From contig NZ_SLZG01000003.1 in NCBI RefSeq assembly GCF_004341625.1, forward strand, positions 557,045-621,044: a stretch of DNA of 64,000 nt, written 5' to 3'. The notes under the pieces were generated by a model. That model did not search any database and was not told the origin of the DNA. It was given only the letters and a program-made list of their open reading frames with translations. Below are positions 19,763 through 28,035 of the stretch, piece after piece (positions within the stretch are counted from its first letter, which is position 1; the number at the start of each line of letters is the position of its first letter). The DNA comes from Rhizobium sp. BK376 (lineage in GTDB: Bacteria; Pseudomonadota; Alphaproteobacteria; Rhizobiales; Rhizobiaceae). Made by a program: the position numbers and the translations under genes.

Positions 19763-20203
19763 ATGACGAAATCCCTTCTTTACGGCGCAACCAAGGTAGA
19801 CGAGACGAGCGGGGCCTATGCGCCTGTTGCAAGCCTTGATCAGTTCCAGTGGAAGAACCGCGTTCTCATTGTATTTTCCGATGAGAACTATGCCCGCGCT
19901 GCCCGTCAGGAAAACCTGCTTCTGGCTCAGAGAAACGACCTCGAAGAGCGGGACATGATCATTCTGCGCCTGCGTGGCGACGCCGTTTCGTTTCTCTTTG
20001 GGTCCGGTCAGGATATTGACGGTCAAGCGATCCGCAGGGATCTCGACAGGCCGGAGGATGGCGATTTTGCCATGGTGCTGATCGGGAAGGATGGCACGGT
20101 GAAGCTCAGGGCCGCCGAGCCCGTCGTCGCAGACGAACTCTTCGCCATCATCGACGGCATGCCCGTTCGCGCTGCCGAACCCGGCCCGCAGGCGCAGCAA
20201 TAG
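19763..20203 (+). CDS. DUF4174 domain protein
   Basis: The product is 146 aa from the ATG at 19763, preceded by GTGGAGA. The segment LDQFQWKNRVLIVFSDENYA (residues 25-44) begins a thioredoxin-like DUF4174 fold, followed by DMIILRLRGD and the strand FAMVLIGKDGTVKLR typical of that family. The CxxC of thioredoxins is absent. There is no signal peptide, although family members are often exported. The biochemical role is unknown. It starts about 100 bp after tRNA-His. Confidence 0.75.
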   Translation: MTKSLLYGATKVDETSGAYAPVASLDQFQWKNRVLIVFSDENYARAARQENLLLAQRNDLEERDMIILRLRGDAVSFLFGSGQDIDGQAIRRDLDRPEDGDFAMVLIGKDGTVKLRAAEPVVADELFAIIDGMPVRAAEPGPQAQQ

Positions 20204-20282
20204 CGGCCATCCGCAGCTGAGATGAAAGCCCAGCCAAGACGCGAGCCCAGCCAAGACGCGAGACAGAGAAAGGAGTTTGGTC

Positions 20283-20462
20283 ATGTCCGTACCGAACGAA
20301 CCTATCCCCGATCAGCCGCCAATGCCGGGGCCTGGCGGGAAGCCGACGCCGCCGATCAAGGAACCGGAGCCCGATACGCTTCCCGACGAGGTGCCCTTGC
20401 CCAATCCCGACGAGAACAACGAACCGCCGAAGCACGTGACCGGCAGCAATTTCCGCCTATAG
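20283..20462 (+). CDS. small proline-rich protein, 59 aa
   Basis: The ATG at 20283 has GAAAGGAG upstream. The protein is very rich in Pro, Glu and Asp (GPGGKPTPPIKEPEPDTLPD, then PLPNPDENNEPPKHVTGSNF) and must be disordered. It lies about 80 bp after the DUF4174 gene and its end overlaps the last codons of the convergent LysR gene by six bases. I infer a real gene from the ribosome site and composition; the function is unknown. Confidence 0.6.
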   Translation: MSVPNEPIPDQPPMPGPGGKPTPPIKEPEPDTLPDEVPLPNPDENNEPPKHVTGSNFRL

Positions 20463-21338
20463 GAATATCTGTCGCTCTTCGCCCACCAGCTCCTGCAGGA
20501 AATCGACAACGGTGCGCACGCGAACGAGATCGCGGGCGCTTTCGTGATAGGTCGTCCAATAGGCGCGGCGGATGGAGATGTCAGGCAGGATGCGGACGAG
20601 CTCCGGATATTGCCGGGCGATGTAGTCGTGCAGGATGCCGATGCCGGCACCGGAACGGACGGCTTCCGTCTGGCCGATCGCCGTCGATATCTCAAAGGCG
20701 GCATCCCAGCTGCGCATCACTTCGCCGGTGAAATCCAGCGAGGCGGTAAAGATCAGGTCTTCCACATAGCCGATGCGCGGATGCTGTTTCAGCGCGTCCA
20801 CGGTTTCAGGCGCGCCCCCCTTGTCGAGATAGGTCCGCGACGCATAAAGGCCGAGCGTATAGTCGATGAGCTTGGAGGAAATGAGCCGGCCCTTTTCAGG
20901 CCGCTCCAGCGTGATGGCGATATCGGCCTCGCGCTGCGACAGCGAGAAGGAGCGGGGGACCGGCACCAACTGGATGCGCAGTTCCGGATGGCGCTCGATC
21001 AGCCTTCCCATTCGCGGCGCAAGAAAGGAAACGCCGAAGCCGTCGGGCGCTCCGATGCGGACCGTGCCGGCGATTGCAGTGTCGGTCCGGCCCAGTTTGG
21101 TTTGGGCCGCAAGCATTTCGGTTTCCATGCGTTCCGCCGAGACGAGAAAGCTTCCCCCTTCCTCGGTCAGTTCACAGCCATTGGTGCGCCGGATGAAGAG
21201 CCGGGTCTTCAGCGCCTCCTCCAACGAGGTCAGCCGTCGCGAAAGCGTGGCATGGTTCAGGCCCAGCCGCTTGGAAGCGGCCAGAAGCTGCCCTGTCCGG
21301 GCAACGGCGAGGAAGATGCGAACGTCGTCCCAGTTCAT
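20457..21338 (-). CDS. LysR-family transcriptional regulator
   Basis: The product is 293 aa starting MNWDDVRIFLAVARTGQLLA. The helix-turn-helix is at residues 3-60 (LGLNHATLSRRLTSLEEALK), followed by a complete effector domain. Its ATG overlaps the stop of the upstream monooxygenase gene (ATGA), so the two are translated together. The pair diverges from mmsA across about 195 bp holding repeated GTGCAATT motifs, which makes mmsA and the monooxygenase its probable targets. Confidence 0.88.
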   Translation of the reverse strand: MNWDDVRIFLAVARTGQLLAASKRLGLNHATLSRRLTSLEEALKTRLFIRRTNGCELTEEGGSFLVSAERMETEMLAAQTKLGRTDTAIAGTVRIGAPDGFGVSFLAPRMGRLIERHPELRIQLVPVPRSFSLSQREADIAITLERPEKGRLISSKLIDYTLGLYASRTYLDKGGAPETVDALKQHPRIGYVEDLIFTASLDFTGEVMRSWDAAFEISTAIGQTEAVRSGAGIGILHDYIARQYPELVRILPDISIRRAYWTTYHESARDLVRVRTVVDFLQELVGEERQIFL

Positions 21339-21649
21339 GGCTTGCCGCGCATAATGATCGGCTCGACGTCGATCAGCGTCAGCGATACCACCATATCGGC
21401 GGTCTGCTGCTTGTATTTCAAGAAATGTGGCGTCTTCAGATGCGCCTCGTAAGCCTCCTGGCTGGCGTATACTTCGAGGATACGGATCTGGTGCGGCTTG
21501 TCCTTGATGGTGACCGCGTTCAGCGAAAGGACGCCCTCTTCGAGCCGGATCGACGCCTCGATTTCCTCGGCCAGCAACGCGCGATAGGCATCGAGCCGCG
21601 TGGGATCGATCTCCAACTCCGCCATTCTGACAATATGCTTTTCGCTCAT
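21335..21649 (-). CDS. antibiotic-biosynthesis-monooxygenase (ABM) domain protein
   Basis: The product is 104 aa with one ABM ferredoxin-like domain: the start HIVRMAELEIDPTRLDAYRA, the central LEEGVLSLNAV and the motif YASQEAYEAHLKTPHFLKYK are typical of the YgiN-type quinol monooxygenases. These small dimeric enzymes act on quinols or related aromatics without cofactors, or serve as scavengers. It is the first gene of a two-gene unit with the LysR regulator. Confidence 0.85.
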   Translation of the reverse strand: MSEKHIVRMAELEIDPTRLDAYRALLAEEIEASIRLEEGVLSLNAVTIKDKPHQIRILEVYASQEAYEAHLKTPHFLKYKQQTADMVVSLTLIDVEPIIMRGKP

Positions 21650-21748
21650 CGCTCTCAGGTCCCTTTGTCCGCCTCCGACATCTTGTCCCGCCGCTTTGCT
21701 GCGCCAAGTCTCGCATAACGGCTGAAGAGACAGCCGGTGCGATGGAAC

Positions 21749-21812
21749 TGCAATTTCTGCACAACGGTTGCTTATATCAGCGCATTGATTTGTGCAAATT
21801 GAAGTGCAATTG
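21749..21812. promoter_or_regulatory. repeated GTGCAATT motifs in the LysR/mmsA divergent region
   Basis: TGCAATTT at 21749, GTGCAAATT at 21792 and GTGCAATTG at 21804 lie ahead of mmsA; the last two are direct copies 12 bp apart. They are candidate binding sites for the LysR protein encoded divergently. The AGGAGGAG ribosome site of mmsA follows at about 21830. Confidence 0.35.
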
Positions 21813-21844
21813 TTGCCCATCCAATAATCAGGAGGAGAACATCC

Positions 21845-23341
21845 ATGCGTGAGATCGGCCATTTCATCGGCGGCAAACAGGTCGCCGGCAAGAGCGGACG
21901 CGTCAGCAACGTCTACAATCCCGCAACGGGCGAAGTGCAGGCGACTGTCGCGCTTGCGGGCGTTGAAGAGATCCGCGCAGCGGTCGAAAACGCCAAGGCG
22001 GCGCAGCCGAAATGGGCAGCAACCAACCCGCAGCGCCGCGCCCGCGTCTTCTTCAAGTTCGTCGAATTGCTGAACCAGCATATGGACGAGCTGGCCACCT
22101 TGCTCTCCAGCGAGCATGGCAAGACGGTGGAGGATTCCAAGGGTGACCTCATCCGCGGCCTCGAAGTCTGCGAATTTGTCTGCGGCATCCCGCATCTGCA
22201 GAAGGGCGAGTTCACCGAGGGCGCAGGTCCGGCAATCGACATGTATTCGATCCGCCAGCCCGTCGGCATCGGCGCCGGCATCACCCCGTTCAATTTCCCG
22301 GCCATGATCCCGATGTGGATGTTTGCGCCGGCGATCGCCTGCGGCAATGCCTTCATCCTCAAGCCTTCCGAGCGCGATCCTTCCGTGCCGATCCGCTTGG
22401 CCGAGCTGATGATCGAGGCTGGTCTACCGGCAGGCATCCTCAACGTCGTCAACGGCGACAAGGCAGCCGTCGATGCGATCCTGACCGATCCGGATATCGG
22501 CGCCGTCACCTTCGTCGGCTCGACGCCGATCGCCCGCTACGTCTATGGCACGGCTGCCATGAACGGCAAGCGCGCCCAGTGCTTCGGCGGCGCAAAGAAC
22601 CACATGATCATCATGCCTGACGCCGACATGGACCAGGCCGTCAACGCGCTGATGGGTGCCGGCTATGGCTCCGCCGGCGAGCGCTGCATGGCGATCTCGG
22701 TTGCCGTTCCGGTCGGCGAAGAAACCGCCGACCGCCTTGTCGAAAAGCTGACGCCGAAGATCGAATCGCTGCGCATCGGCCCCTATACCGACGAAAAGGC
22801 CGACATGGGACCGCTGGTCACCAAGGACGCCTATAATAGGGTCAACGGCCTGATCGATCGTGGCGTCGAGCAGGGCGCCAAGCTCGTCGTCGACGGCCGC
22901 GGCTTCAAGCTCCAGGGCTACGAGGACGGCTATTTCGTCGGCGGCACCCTCTTCGACCACGTCACGCCCGACATGGATATCTACAAGACCGAAATCTTCG
23001 GGCCTGTCCTCTCGGTCGTTCGCGCCAAGAACTATGAAGAAGCGCTCGACCTGCCGATGAAGCATGAATACGGCAACGGCGTTGCGATCTACACCCGCGA
23101 CGGCGATGCCGCCCGCGACTTCGCCTCGCGCATCAACATCGGCATGATCGGCGTCAACGTCCCGATCCCGGTTCCGCTGGCCTACCACTCTTTCGGCGGC
23201 TGGAAGGCATCGAGCTTCGGCGACCTGAACCAGCACGGCACGGACTCGATCAAGTTCTGGACCAGGACCAAGACGATCACTGCCCGCTGGCCATCAGGCA
23301 TCAAGGACGGCGCTGAATTCGTCATGCCGACCATGAAGTAA
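21845..23341 (+). CDS. mmsA: methylmalonate-semialdehyde dehydrogenase (CoA-acylating)
   Basis: The product is 498 aa, the normal length. Features are the NAD-binding start of an aldehyde dehydrogenase, GAGITPFNFPAMIPMWMF (the family's substrate-site signature), VTFVGSTPIARYVY, and the catalytic C281 in GERCMAIS. The usual general-base glutamate of aldehyde dehydrogenases is absent (CFGGAKNHMI instead of the ELGGK region), as expected for CoA-dependent MmsA/IolA. It converts methylmalonate or malonate semialdehyde to propionyl- or acetyl-CoA in valine, thymine and inositol breakdown. No other inositol gene is near, so valine catabolism is equally possible. A terminator follows. Confidence 0.93.
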   Translation: MREIGHFIGGKQVAGKSGRVSNVYNPATGEVQATVALAGVEEIRAAVENAKAAQPKWAATNPQRRARVFFKFVELLNQHMDELATLLSSEHGKTVEDSKGDLIRGLEVCEFVCGIPHLQKGEFTEGAGPAIDMYSIRQPVGIGAGITPFNFPAMIPMWMFAPAIACGNAFILKPSERDPSVPIRLAELMIEAGLPAGILNVVNGDKAAVDAILTDPDIGAVTFVGSTPIARYVYGTAAMNGKRAQCFGGAKNHMIIMPDADMDQAVNALMGAGYGSAGERCMAISVAVPVGEETADRLVEKLTPKIESLRIGPYTDEKADMGPLVTKDAYNRVNGLIDRGVEQGAKLVVDGRGFKLQGYEDGYFVGGTLFDHVTPDMDIYKTEIFGPVLSVVRAKNYEEALDLPMKHEYGNGVAIYTRDGDAARDFASRINIGMIGVNVPIPVPLAYHSFGGWKASSFGDLNQHGTDSIKFWTRTKTITARWPSGIKDGAEFVMPTMK

Positions 23342-23365
23342 GGGCCGGCTTCAGTCGAAATTTTC

Positions 23366-23405
23366 CTGCCGCCATTTCCCTCGTGGATTGGCGGCAGTTT
23401 TGTTT
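23366..23405 (+). terminator. rho-independent terminator after mmsA
   Basis: A 9 bp perfect stem (CTGCCGCCA / TGGCGGCAG) with a 14-base loop runs into TTTTGTTT. Confidence 0.75.
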
Positions 23406-23570
23406 CTGCAACCAAGTCCGATTTTCTCTTGCCGCATCAGCGGGGATGATTTAGAACAAAACATGAACTAAATTCGGGCCTGCTAAAGCAATCGCTTGAT
23501 CGAGCCCGTGAACGGAACCAACACCTTACTGCGCAATTTCACGAAATACGGCGCAGCGATGGAGAGCTCC

Positions 23571-23912
23571 ATGGTCACGTACCAGATCGACTATCTCGAA
23601 TTTCCGTCATCGGATGGGCTGAAGACCCGGCGCTTCTTCGAGGAGGCTTTCGAATGGAGCTTCGTCAGCTACGGCCCGACCTATCATGCCATCGAGGCGG
23701 CCGGCATAGACGCCGGCATCCAGGGCGATGCTGCGGAAGCCACGGCCGCACCCTTGCCTGTCGTGCGCACCACCGATCTGGAAGCGGCCTTGCGCACGGT
23801 CGAGCTGGCAGGCGGTGTCGTCACCCGCGCGCCCTTCAACTTCCCCGGCGGCCGCCGCTTTCATTTCCGCGAACCCGGCGGAATGGAGATGGCGGTCTGG
23901 GTTTCTGCTTGA
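23571..23912 (+). CDS. VOC (glyoxalase/bleomycin-resistance fold) protein
   Basis: The product is 113 aa from the ATG at 23571, chosen for the GGAGAG site seven bases upstream; an ATG at 23559 lacks one. The fold is two beta-alpha-beta-beta-beta units: YQIDYLEFPSSDGLKTRRFF, then PLPVVRTTDLEAALRTVELA and a C-terminal strand with FHFREPGGMEMAVW, where the late glutamate is a usual metal ligand. Substrate unknown. It faces the NUDIX gene at its 3' end. Confidence 0.8.
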   Translation: MVTYQIDYLEFPSSDGLKTRRFFEEAFEWSFVSYGPTYHAIEAAGIDAGIQGDAAEATAAPLPVVRTTDLEAALRTVELAGGVVTRAPFNFPGGRRFHFREPGGMEMAVWVSA

Positions 23913-23941
23913 CGCCCGTCCGCGTGCCGGCTGCCTTTGCG

Positions 23942-24376
23942 TCATCCAAGCAGATGGAACGATGCCAGGACATGCGGCAGCCCGTCGGGAAATAGAGTAG
24001 TTTGGCTTTCCGCGGATCGCCAGAATCCAAATTCGCCATTGCCCTCGAGGTCGGGAAAGATATCGTGGGCGTAAAGGCTGTTTTCAGCGAAGCGGCATTC
24101 TACGAGCAGGGCTATCTCATGCCGGTGCTTGTTTTCGGAAACGAAGATTAATTGCATGGCCGTCAGCAATCGTTGCGGAACGATCTCGACGCCGATCTCT
24201 TCCATGACTTCTCGCCGGACCGCCATTTCCGCAGTTTCACCAAATGCGATGCCACCGCCGAACGGCCGGTTATAGGTGAGGTCCCGTGTCCGGTCTCGCC
24301 CTTCGAAGACCAGCAGCCGTTTCGTCGACGGGTGGATGATGCAGGCGAGCGCAATTGCGCGGATCGCTTGTTCCAT
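23942..24376 (-). CDS. NUDIX hydrolase
   Basis: The product is 144 aa from the ATG at 24376, behind GGAGAACAGG. The Nudix box fits exactly at residues 41-63: G41, E47, R55-E56, E59-E60 and G62 in the G-x5-E-x7-REUxEExGU pattern, giving the metal site. These enzymes hydrolyse nucleoside diphosphate-linked compounds. The substrate is not readable. Its 5' end faces rirA about 140 bp away, so the two may share the control region with the iron-responsive site. Confidence 0.87.
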   Translation of the reverse strand: MEQAIRAIALACIIHPSTKRLLVFEGRDRTRDLTYNRPFGGGIAFGETAEMAVRREVMEEIGVEIVPQRLLTAMQLIFVSENKHRHEIALLVECRFAENSLYAHDIFPDLEGNGEFGFWRSAESQTTLFPDGLPHVLASFHLLG

Positions 24377-24432
24377 GGCCTGTTCTCCGTCCCCGATTGC
24401 AGAACGCATCGGGTATCACGGTCCTGTTAACG

Positions 24433-24447
24433 TGACTATGAATTTCA
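24433..24447. promoter_or_regulatory. candidate iron-responsive operator (RirA box) upstream of rirA
   Basis: TGACTATGAATTTCA fits the TGA-N9-TCA pattern reported for rhizobial iron-responsive operators bound by RirA. It is 72 bp before the rirA ATG. The pattern is short and can occur by chance, but the location suggests autoregulation. Confidence 0.5.
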
Positions 24448-24518
24448 TCTTTTGGAATTGTTCAAAACTACGAAAGGCACTATATACCGTCCAGAAGGCT
24501 GTGATTCAGGAGATCGGC

Positions 24519-25007
24519 ATGCGTTTGACGAAGCAGACCAACTATGCGGTGCGCATGCTGATGTATTGTGCGGCCAATGACGGTCATCTGAGCCGTATTC
24601 CGGAAATCGCAAGAGCTTACGGCGTCTCCGAACTGTTCCTCTTCAAGATTCTCCAGCCGTTGACCAAGGCGGGTCTCGTTGAAACCGTGCGCGGCCGCAA
24701 TGGTGGCGTGCGTCTTGCCAAGTCGGCGGAGAAGATCAGCCTTTTCGATGTCGTGCGTGTGACCGAGGACAGCTTCGCCATGGCGGAATGTTTCGAGGAT
24801 GGCGCCGTCGAATGCCCGCTGGTCGATAGCTGCGGCCTGAATTCGGCATTGCGCAAGGCGCTGAACGCTTTCTTCGATGTGCTGACCGAGTACTCGATCG
24901 ATGATCTCGTTAAGGCGCGCCCGCAGATCAATTTCCTACTTGGCCTTACCGATCTCGACCACAAGGTTGTAGCCAAGAAGGCTGTCATCGCTGCACCGGC
25001 AGCGTGA
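24519..25007 (+). CDS. rirA: RirA, Rrf2-family iron-sulfur regulator
   Basis: The product is 162 aa, starting MRLTKQTNYAVRMLMYCAAN, and near-identical in pattern to rhizobial RirA. The winged helix-turn-helix (residues 1-65) is followed by the cluster region with C91, C99 and C105 (MAECFEDGAVECPLVDSC), the three ligands of the Fe-S cluster. With iron present it represses iron uptake genes; in iron shortage the cluster decays and repression is lifted. CAGGAGA precedes the ATG at 24519; the longer frame upstream is not coding. A strong terminator follows. Confidence 0.95.
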   Translation: MRLTKQTNYAVRMLMYCAANDGHLSRIPEIARAYGVSELFLFKILQPLTKAGLVETVRGRNGGVRLAKSAEKISLFDVVRVTEDSFAMAECFEDGAVECPLVDSCGLNSALRKALNAFFDVLTEYSIDDLVKARPQINFLLGLTDLDHKVVAKKAVIAAPAA

Positions 25008-25031
25008 AGTTCAAAGTTTCAATTCAACGAG

Positions 25032-25063
25032 AAGGCGGTCGTATCCACGGCCGCCTTTTTTTT
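25032..25063 (+). terminator. rho-independent terminator after rirA
   Basis: A 9 bp stem with one G-T pair (AAGGCGGTC / GGCCGCCTT), an 8-base loop and an eight-T tract. Confidence 0.85.
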
Positions 25064-25336
25064 ACGCGGACTACGGGGGTGCGTCGCATTCACTTCATAA
25101 GGCGTCGGAAATATGACAGAATTGTTCCGAATCCGTCGATTTTGCTCATTTTTTAATCCGATTATTTCCTATCCAAGACGATTTTTGATTGAAAATTTCC
25201 AAACTGGACCAACCGGAAAAATTTTCGAAACGGCGTGTTGCTTTCACACTTCAAATATCGTTCCATCTGCCGTCGATCGGGGCAGGGGTGCCTGGATCCT
25301 CGACTTCAGAAGAAGAACAACCTGGGAAACGATACA
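25064..25336. other. upstream region of the dpp operon
   Basis: These 273 bases hold no gene and are AT-rich between about 25,140 and 25,240. An inverted repeat, GAAAATTTCC at 25191-25200 and GGAAAAATTTTC at 25215-25226, could be an operator or an mRNA hairpin. The promoter of dppABCDF must lie here; I could not fix the boxes with confidence. Confidence 0.4.
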
Positions 25337-26932
25337 ATGAAAAAGTTCTCTGTCCTGATGGCAGCGACCGTCTTGGCTTCGGTCATGGCGACGTCCGCCT
25401 GGTCCAAAACGCTCGTCTATTGCTCTGAGGATTCTCCGGAAGGTTTCGATCCCGGCATCTACACCGCAGGCACGACGTTTGATGCGTCTTCGCGCACCGT
25501 CTATAGCCGCCTCGTCGAATTCAAGCATGGCAGCACCGAAGTCGAGCCTGGCCTTGCCGAGAGCTGGAAGGTTTCCGACGATGGCAAGGAATACACCTTC
25601 AAGCTCCGCAAGGGTGTGAAGTTCCAGACTACCGATTTCTTTACGCCGACGCGCGATCTCAATGCCGACGATGTTGTCTTTTCCTTTGAGCGCCAGCTTA
25701 AGGCAGACAGCCCGTGGGCAAAGTACATCTCTGGCGTATCCTACGAATATGCCGCCGGCATGGGTTTCCCGACGCTCATCAAGTCGGTTGAAAAGGTTGA
25801 CGATCTGACCGTCAAGTTCACCCTCAACCACCCTGAAGCGCCGTTCATCGCCGACCTCGCCATGGACTTCGCCTCGATCATGTCGAAGGAATATGCCGAC
25901 AAGCTTCAGGCCGACGGCAAGATGGAGCAGCTGAACCAGCAGCCGCTCGGCACCGGCCCCTTCACCTTCGTTGCCTACCAGCCGGATGCCGTCATCCGCT
26001 ACAAGGCCAACGAAACCTACTTCAAGGGTAAGGAAAAGATCGACGATCTCGTCTTCGCGATCACCAAGGATGCATCCGTCCGCGCTCAGAAGCTGAAGTC
26101 GGGCGAATGCCAGATCATGCCTTACCCGAACGCTGCCGACATCAAGGACCTCAAGGCCGACAAGAGCCTCAAGGTTCTGGAACAGCCGGGCCTGAACGTC
26201 GCCTACCTCGCCTACAACACGCTGGTTGCTCCGTTCGACAAGCCGGAAGTGCGCAAGGCGCTCAACATGGCGATTAACAAGCAGGCGATCGTCGATGCCG
26301 TCTTCCAGGGCTCCGCACAGGTTGCAACCAACCCGATCCCGCCGACCATGTGGTCCTACAACAAGAACATCAAGGACGATAAGTACGATCCGGATGCAGC
26401 CAAGAAGATGCTGGCCGATGCTGGCGTCAAGGATCTCAGCATGAAGATCTGGGCGATGCCGGTTTCGCGTCCCTACATGCTGAACGCTCGTCGCGCTGCT
26501 GAACTGATGCAGGCAGACCTTGCCAAGATCGGCGTCAAGGTTGAGATCGTGACTTATGACTGGGCTCAGTACCTGAAGCTCTCCTCCGCCAAGGACCGCG
26601 ACGGTGCGGCAATCCTCGGCTGGACCGGCGATAACGGCGACCCGGACAACTTCCTTGACACCTTGCTCGGCTGCGATGCCGTCGGCGGCAACAACCGCGC
26701 TCAGTGGTGCAACAAGGACTTCGACGCCCTGACGAAGAAGGCGAAGCAGACGGCTGACATTGCGGAGCGCACCAAGCTCTACGAACAGGCGCAGGAAGTC
26801 TTCAAGAAGGAAGCCCCCTGGGCAACGCTCGACCATTCGACCGAGTTCGTTCCGATGAGCGCCAAGGTCTCCGGCTTTGTACAGGATCCGGTCGGTGTTC
26901 ACCGCTTCGACGGCGTCGATATCGCCGAATAA
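25337..26932 (+). CDS. dppA: dipeptide ABC transporter substrate-binding protein
   Basis: The product is 531 aa from the ATG at 25337; the signal peptide is KFSVLMAATVLASVMATSAW. The mature start (KTLVYCSEDSPEGFDPGIY) is that of DppA rather than OppA proteins, followed by the family core (ADDVVFSFERQL) and GTGPFTFVAYQPDAVIRYK. It captures dipeptides, possibly also 5-aminolevulinate or haem as DppA does elsewhere, and delivers them to DppBC. The ribosome site (GGGAAA) is weak. Two hairpins separate it from dppB, allowing excess of the binding protein. Confidence 0.92.
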   Translation: MKKFSVLMAATVLASVMATSAWSKTLVYCSEDSPEGFDPGIYTAGTTFDASSRTVYSRLVEFKHGSTEVEPGLAESWKVSDDGKEYTFKLRKGVKFQTTDFFTPTRDLNADDVVFSFERQLKADSPWAKYISGVSYEYAAGMGFPTLIKSVEKVDDLTVKFTLNHPEAPFIADLAMDFASIMSKEYADKLQADGKMEQLNQQPLGTGPFTFVAYQPDAVIRYKANETYFKGKEKIDDLVFAITKDASVRAQKLKSGECQIMPYPNAADIKDLKADKSLKVLEQPGLNVAYLAYNTLVAPFDKPEVRKALNMAINKQAIVDAVFQGSAQVATNPIPPTMWSYNKNIKDDKYDPDAAKKMLADAGVKDLSMKIWAMPVSRPYMLNARRAAELMQADLAKIGVKVEIVTYDWAQYLKLSSAKDRDGAAILGWTGDNGDPDNFLDTLLGCDAVGGNNRAQWCNKDFDALTKKAKQTADIAERTKLYEQAQEVFKKEAPWATLDHSTEFVPMSAKVSGFVQDPVGVHRFDGVDIAE

Positions 26933-26950
26933 GCAACATTATGTAAGAAT

Positions 26951-27000
26951 GCCCGGTGAAGCCGGGCTAGCCGGCGGTCAGGATCAGTCCTGACCGCCGG
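26951..27000 (+). promoter_or_regulatory. tandem intercistronic hairpins between dppA and dppB
   Basis: GCCCGG-TGAAG-CCGGGC (26951-26967) is followed by a perfect 13 bp stem (CCGGCGGTCAGGA / TCCTGACCGCCGG, 26971-27000) with a TCAG loop. No T tract follows on the plus strand; the next bases are AAAAATATT. They therefore look like mRNA-stabilising barriers after dppA rather than a full terminator. Confidence 0.7.
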
Positions 27001-27020
27001 AAAAATATTGGACAACTACC

Positions 27021-28025
27021 ATGTTGCGATTTCTTCTGGGCCGTCTTGCGGTCCTGATCCCGACATTCCTCGGTGTATCGATCATCGCCTTTTCCTTCAT
27101 TCGCCTGCTACCCGGCGATCCGGTCATGCTGATGTCCGGCGAGCGCGTGATGGCGCCGGAGCGTCATGCGCAGATCATGCACGATCTCGGTTACGACCGC
27201 CCCATCGTGATGCAATATCTCGGCTATTTGAACGACATCGTGCACGGCAACCTCGGCCTGTCGCTCTTCACGAAAAAGCCGGTTCTGACCGAATTCCTGA
27301 CCTTCTTTCCGGCCACGCTTGAGCTGTCGCTCTGCGCTATCATCCTGGCGATCTGTCTTGGCATTCCAGCCGGTGTCATTGCCGCCGTCAAGCGCGGCAC
27401 CTGGTTCGACCAGGGCATCATGGGCGTGGCGCTGGTCGGCTATTCCATGCCGATTTTCTGGTGGGGCCTGCTCCTCATCATCGTCTTCAACGGTTGGCTG
27501 CACTGGACGCCGGTGTCGGGCCGCATTTCGCTGATGTATTTCTTCAAGCCCGTTACAGGTTTCATGCTCATCGACAGTCTCCTGTCCGGGCAGAAGGGCG
27601 CTTTTGCCTCGGCTTTGAATTCGCTGATCCTGCCGACCGTCGTGCTTGGTACCATTCCACTTGCGGTCATCGCGCGCCAGACGCGCTCGGCCATGCTGGA
27701 AATCCTTGGCGAGGATTATGTGCGCACCGCCCGATCTAAGGGCCTGACTCCAACGCGCGTCATTAGCGTCCATGCGTTGCGCAACGCCATGATCCCGGTC
27801 GTAACGACGATTGGCCTGCAGGTCGGCGTGCTCCTCGGCGGCGCCATCCTGACTGAGAGTATCTTCTCTTGGCCGGGCGTCGGAAAATGGATGATCGACG
27901 CTGTCTTCAAGCGCGACTACCCGGTCGTCCAGGGCGGGCTTCTCCTGATCGCTGGCATCGTTATGCTGGTCAATTTGATCGTGGACTTGCTCTACGGCTT
28001 CATCAATCCACGTATTCGTCACTAA
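27021..28025 (+). CDS. dppB: dipeptide ABC transporter permease
   Basis: The product is 334 aa with about six membrane spans, starting MLRFLLGRLAVLIPTFLGVS, the standard N terminus of DppB/OppB permeases, and LLPGDPVMLM just after the first span. The EAA-type loop is EDYVRTARSKGLTPTRVISV. The end (LVNLIVDLLYGFINPRIRH) is also diagnostic. It forms the inner-membrane channel with DppC. Confidence 0.93.
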   Translation: MLRFLLGRLAVLIPTFLGVSIIAFSFIRLLPGDPVMLMSGERVMAPERHAQIMHDLGYDRPIVMQYLGYLNDIVHGNLGLSLFTKKPVLTEFLTFFPATLELSLCAIILAICLGIPAGVIAAVKRGTWFDQGIMGVALVGYSMPIFWWGLLLIIVFNGWLHWTPVSGRISLMYFFKPVTGFMLIDSLLSGQKGAFASALNSLILPTVVLGTIPLAVIARQTRSAMLEILGEDYVRTARSKGLTPTRVISVHALRNAMIPVVTTIGLQVGVLLGGAILTESIFSWPGVGKWMIDAVFKRDYPVVQGGLLLIAGIVMLVNLIVDLLYGFINPRIRH

Positions 28026-28035
28026 GGAGCGGCTC

